From Taudactylus pleione (Eukaryota; Chordata; Amphibia; Anura; Myobatrachidae): 64,000 nucleotides of DNA. The translations under genes were made by a program, and so were the position numbers. Positions 60,816 to 64,000 of the stretch are shown piece after piece; the first letter of the stretch is position 1; the number at the start of each line of letters is the position of its first letter. Location: positions 5,945,501 to 6,009,500 of the forward strand of contig JAUIMM010000484.1 of NCBI GenBank assembly GCA_031769625.1. Reading direction: 5' to 3'. The notes under the pieces are model-generated. The model saw only the letters and a program-made list of their open reading frames with translations, was not told the DNA's origin and made no database searches.

Positions 60816-62293
60816 TTAGCGGGATTGGCTCCTTTCCTTGTGAGGGAGGTAATGGGTGCTACCAGCGTAGAAAAGTGTGGAATAAATCTCCTATAATAAT
60901 TTGTGAATCCTAAGAAGCGTTGAGTACCTTTTAAAGAAGTAGGCAGGGGCCAGTCCGAAATTGCTTTTAGTTTATGAGGATCCATCTGGAGATTCCTCCC
61001 AGAGATTATATGACCCAAAAAAGGTACCAAAGTTTGATTAAACACACATTTGGATAGTTTTCCAATGAGGTGATGAACACGAAGGTGGGACAATACCTCC
61101 CGTACATGAAGACGATGGCTCTGTATATCTCGGGAAAAAATTAAGATGTCATCGAGATAGATCACAACAAATTTATGAAGAATATCCCGGAAGACCTCGT
61201 TGACATAACCTTGAAAAATAGCTGGTGCATTGCAAAGACCAAATGGCATTACAAGGTACTCGAAGTGCCCGTCTCTGGTATTGAACGCGGTCTTCCACTC
61301 GTCCCCCGCTTTAATTCGAATAAAGTTATATGCGCCACGTAGATCCAGCTTGGTGAAGATCTGAGCCCCTTGGACTTTGTCAAAAAGTTCTGAAATTAAA
61401 GGTAAGGGGTACCGATTCTTTATGGTGATCTGATTTAAGCCTCGGTAATCTATGCAGGGACGGAGTCCTCCATCCTTTTTCCCTACAAAAAAGAAACCTG
61501 CCCCTGCAGGAGAAAAAGAGGGCCGAATGAACCCTTTAGCAAGGTTTTCCTTAATGTATTCTTCCATGGCCGCGGTCTCTGGCACAGACAAGGGGTAAAC
61601 ACGGCCACGTGGAGGACTTTTCCCGGGAAGTAAATCAATGGCGCAATCCCATGGTCGATGCGGAGGAAGTTCATCTGCGGCTTGTTCACAGAATACGTCA
61701 GCAAAGTCTTGATAAGCCTCAGGCAACCCCGGCTGGGAAGGGTGTTTTGGACTCTCAGGACGGAGGAACTTCTTAGCTGGGTTGGAAACCGTTGCTTGGT
61801 TACATACTGGAATGACCTTGGTCAAACAATTTTTAAAACAATGTGAACCCCAGGAAAGGATTTGCATAGTATCCCAGTCGAAGACAGGATTGTGTTTTTT
61901 CAACCAGGGTAACCCTAATACCAGCTCATAGGAGGATTCGGGTAATACAAAAAATTCTAGCATTTCCTGATGTAAGCATCCAACTCGGACAGTCACAGGA
62001 TAAGAGAGCGAAGAAATGGGTAGCCCCACCAGGGTTTTACCATCTAGACCAGACAGTAACAATTTATTCGGTAGGGGGACGACTGGAACACCCAAAGTGT
62101 GAATCAATTTTTCTGCAATAAAATTACCAGCAGCTCCAGAATCAATTAAAGCATGGACTTTTCTTGTCCTGGACTTATGGGAAAGCAACACTACTAGAAG
62201 ACTTTCTGATAATTGGGATGGCTTGAGAATGACCCCCAACTGAATGCTCCCTAGTTCAGTCAGGGTCTCGCATTTCCCGCAAGTAGAGGACAA
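60734..62293 (-). CDS. pol: Chromovirus pol: protease and reverse transcriptase (frame open, 3' shifted)
   Basis: A 519-codon frame overlaps the end of gag by 34 bases in another frame, which points to ribosomal frameshifting in the parent element. Protease has [13 protein letters not shown] (catalytic D-S-G). RT runs through [61 protein letters not shown] and the catalytic [12 protein letters not shown], and the thumb shows [16 protein letters not shown]. All RT motifs are intact. The frame ends at a frameshift before RNase H. The nearest relatives by motif are vertebrate sushi-like chromoviruses. Confidence 0.94.
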   Translation of the reverse strand: MSSTCGKCETLTELGSIQLGVILKPSQLSESLLVVLLSHKSRTRKVHALIDSGAAGNFIAEKLIHTLGVPVVPLPNKLLLSGLDGKTLVGLPISSLSYPVTVRVGCLHQEMLEFFVLPESSYELVLGLPWLKKHNPVFDWDTMQILSWGSHCFKNCLTKVIPVCNQATVSNPAKKFLRPESPKHPSQPGLPEAYQDFADVFCEQAADELPPHRPWDCAIDLLPGKSPPRGRVYPLSVPETAAMEEYIKENLAKGFIRPSFSPAGAGFFFVGKKDGGLRPCIDYRGLNQITIKNRYPLPLISELFDKVQGAQIFTKLDLRGAYNFIRIKAGDEWKTAFNTRDGHFEYLVMPFGLCNAPAIFQGYVNEVFRDILHKFVVIYLDDILIFSRDIQSHRLHVREVLSHLRVHHLIGKLSKCVFNQTLVPFLGHIISGRNLQMDPHKLKAISDWPLPTSLKGTQRFLGFTNYYRRFIPHFSTLVAPITSLTRKGANPAKWSVPAVQAFQNLKKPFLELQSSASLK

Positions 62294-63213
62294 TTCTTCA
62301 GAATGTGGTTAGGTGCAGCGCAATAAATACACAGCTTATTTTGGAAGCATCTATTGCGTTCTGCCGGGGTGAGTTTTGTTCTATTAACCTGCATCGGTTC
62401 CTCTTCACTAGCAGGGATGGGCATAGGCGAATTGGCAGCAGAAGAACGAGGTGGTAGACGTTCACCTCTTCCCCTACTAGCCCACCTTTCCCGGTGATGA
62501 AGATCAATTTTGATACAGAGAGAGATAACGTCAGCGAAGGATTCTGGCAAATCTCTGGTGGCGAGCTCATCCTTCATCCTCTCAGAGAGTCCATGAAGGA
62601 AGGACGCCTTAAGTGCTTCCTCGTTCCATTTTAATTCCGATGCCAGGGTCTGAAACTGGACTATATACTGCCCTACGGATCGTGTGCCCTGACGTACACG
62701 GAGAAGATCAGAAGATGCAGATGCAGAACGGCCTGGCTCATCAAAAATTCTCTTAAAAGCTAAAACGAATTCCTCGTAAGTAGATACGATGGGGTCGGCC
62801 CGTTCCCATAGAGGGGAGACCCAATCTAATGCTGCTCCAGTTAACAGGGAAATAACATATGCCACCTTTGCCCGAGACGTGGGAAAATTCTGGGGAAGGC
62901 ACTCAAATTGGATCTCACATTGGTGAATGAATCTGCAGCACCGCCTGGGATCACCGTCAAACCTTTCTGGAGTAGCTAACTGGAGTCAGGGTTTGGGGGT
63001 AGGAACCACCAGTGGAGGGACTGATGGAGAAGGTGCGGGAGCTGCAGCTGGAGGAGCCGGAAGAATAGAAGCCAACGTGGTTTGAATAGAAACCAGTTGC
63101 CTCGAGAGCTCCTGTAAATACTGAGCCACTTGTTGTTGGGCTGCCTCTTGGTTGTCCATCTGAGAGGTCAGCTCTTGTAGTGACCCAGTACCTTGAGATC
63201 CTGCAGCCTCCAT
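62260..63213 (-). pseudogene. gag: Chromovirus gag with one in-frame stop
   Basis: An ATG at 63213, 16 bases after the LTR, opens MEAAGSQGTGSLQELTSQMD, a Gln-rich and Pro/Ala-rich N-terminus. An in-frame TGA at 62986-62988 interrupts it. The same frame then gives ERFDGDPRRCCRFIHQCEIQ, the capsid part (TGAALDWVSPLWE, GTRSVGQYIVQFQTLASELK) and a zinc knuckle [14 protein letters not shown], ending at 62260. The product forms virus-like particles and packages RNA in related elements. Without the TGA it would be about 317 residues. Confidence 0.92.
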
Positions 63214-63216
63214 TGG

Positions 63217-63226
63217 GCCTGAACAA
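63217..63226 (-). promoter_or_regulatory. Chromovirus putative self-priming site
   Basis: On the element strand TTGTTCAGGC begins two bases after the 5' LTR, where a tRNA primer site (TGG...) would normally be. No TGG is present. The ten bases are complementary to GCCTGAACAA at 59156-59147 in the LTR, close to the predicted transcript start. This is the arrangement of Tf1-type self-primed elements. Confidence 0.65.
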
Positions 63227-63228
63227 AC

Positions 63229-64000
63229 TGTCACGTCTGAGACTGGAGTAGAAGACGTGGAGGGCCTAAGTTGTGGGAGGAAGCGGAGACAAGGGGCCTG
63301 GATATATGTTCTGCTCATCCACAGGTCTTGAGTGTTGGCGAGACCTGGGCAAAGGTGCGGAATCTAACCCACAGGATGGTGTTCGCCAGTGACCCCCCCA
63401 ATTGGGATTTGGGCTTAGCTGCACCCCGTGAGCAGGTCGCGGTCCTTTGACCAGGTACCCAAGCCCTGCGGGAATAGAGACCCAACACCCGTGGCCCAGA
63501 GGGGTGATGCCTGGATAGGCACTAGTAATACCCTAACCGTACAGTAACTATATCTTGACACGTGGATCAAATATCAAGTGGAGACTCACGGTTACTTGAG
63601 AAATCGCCAGAGACAGAGGGCACACAGGTAGGGATGGTATGCACTGCTGCACGGATATTCACCAGAGACGGGAGGCACACAGGTGGAGATGGTATACACT
63701 GCTGCTCGATATTCATCAGAGACGGGAGGCACACAGGTAGAGGTGGTATACACTGCTGCTCGATATTCACCAGAGATGGGAGGCACACAGGTGGAGATGG
63801 TATACACTGCAGCTCGATATTCACCAGAGACGGGAGGCACACAGGTAGAGGTGGTATACACTGCTGCTCGATATTCACCAGAGACGGGAGGCACACAGGT
63901 GGAGATGGTATACACTGCTGCTCGATATTCACCAGAGACGGGAGGCACACAGGTAGAGGTGGTATACACTGCTGCTCGATATTCACCAGAGACGGGAGGC
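63229..64000 (-). repeat. Chromovirus 5' LTR, incomplete at window end
   Basis: It starts tgtcacgtctgagac on the + strand and follows 58340 onwards with about 1.5% difference. Its 54-bp tandem block starts near 63624 and is still running at 64000; the two versions of the unit alternate more regularly than in the other LTR. The promoter half lies outside the window. Confidence 0.93.

Larger units (their letters stand above)
58340..64000 (-). mobile_element. Ty3/gypsy chromovirus (sushi-like), internally deleted, right LTR incomplete
   Basis: The 3' LTR is 58340-59452 and the 5' LTR starts at 63229 and leaves the window. Internal order on the minus strand is gag, protease, RT, RNase H, a deletion, the integrase end and a chromodomain, with a polypurine tract at the 3' LTR. 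About six differences in the first 400 bp of the two LTRs suggest a recent insertion (near 1.5%). Gag has one in-frame stop, pol has a frameshift, and the integrase has lost its N-terminal half, so it is non-autonomous. Confidence 0.95.

Overview
This window looks like vertebrate nuclear DNA, most likely from an anuran amphibian. It carries one recognisable host gene, the 3' half of a WSC-domain sulfotransferase gene (best match WSCD2), spread over four coding exons between 1,058 and 22,631 on the + strand with GT-AG introns. Everything else recognisable is repetitive: an endogenous retrovirus, Penelope-like, Ngaro/DIRS-like, Ty1/copia and Ty3/gypsy chromovirus retroelements, a Tc1-like transposon, a Helitron, many MITEs, minisatellites and a 5S rRNA-derived copy. 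This mixture fits a large frog genome, but the species cannot be named from the sequence.

Layout. 1-23,020: WSCD2 exons (1058-1235, 18825-18989, 19542-19742, 22279-22631) and the 3'UTR. The 17.6-kb intron between the first two exons holds an antisense 7.7-kb class I-like ERV (2825-10488) that splits a minisatellite, and a Penelope-like element with long inverted arms (15526-17320). 23,000-32,600: intergenic DNA with MITEs, an interspersed low-copy-looking repeat, a minisatellite and a degenerate Myb/SANT-like ORF. 32,685-36,463: a broken Ty1/copia element that has taken at least two later insertions. 37,528-38,224: a short Helitron with both ends and a helicase tail. 39,248-43,640: Penelope-like fragments, a 5S rRNA-derived sequence, MITEs and a tandem-plus-inverted composite with a 14-bp target duplication. 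43,724-45,390: a Tc1-like transposon inside a (TA)n tract. 48,229-52,995: an Ngaro/DIRS-type element with two nested MITE insertions. 54,700-56,850: more MITEs. 58,340-64,000: a young Ty3/gypsy chromovirus on the minus strand, whose right LTR runs off the window.

How it fits together. The WSCD2 exons join without a frame break: intron phases are consistent, and 897 coding bases give 298 residues plus a stop. The sulfotransferase fold (the PAPS-binding [10 protein letters not shown] loop and the RNPY segment) is complete. All the mobile ORFs carry stops, frameshifts or deletions, so no element here looks able to move on its own.

The most useful structural observations are four. First, the chromovirus has a predicted self-priming arrangement: ten bases just after the 5' LTR are complementary to the predicted first bases of the transcript, which lie about 30 nt below a TATA box. 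Second, the Penelope termini carry hammerhead-like motifs in which the catalytic C3-G8 pair appears replaced by U-A. Third, a MITE family with GGGCCTGATTCAGA-like ends and 3-bp target duplications carries conserved palindromes. Fourth, the ERV inserted into a GTAT-rich minisatellite whose two halves can still be recognised.
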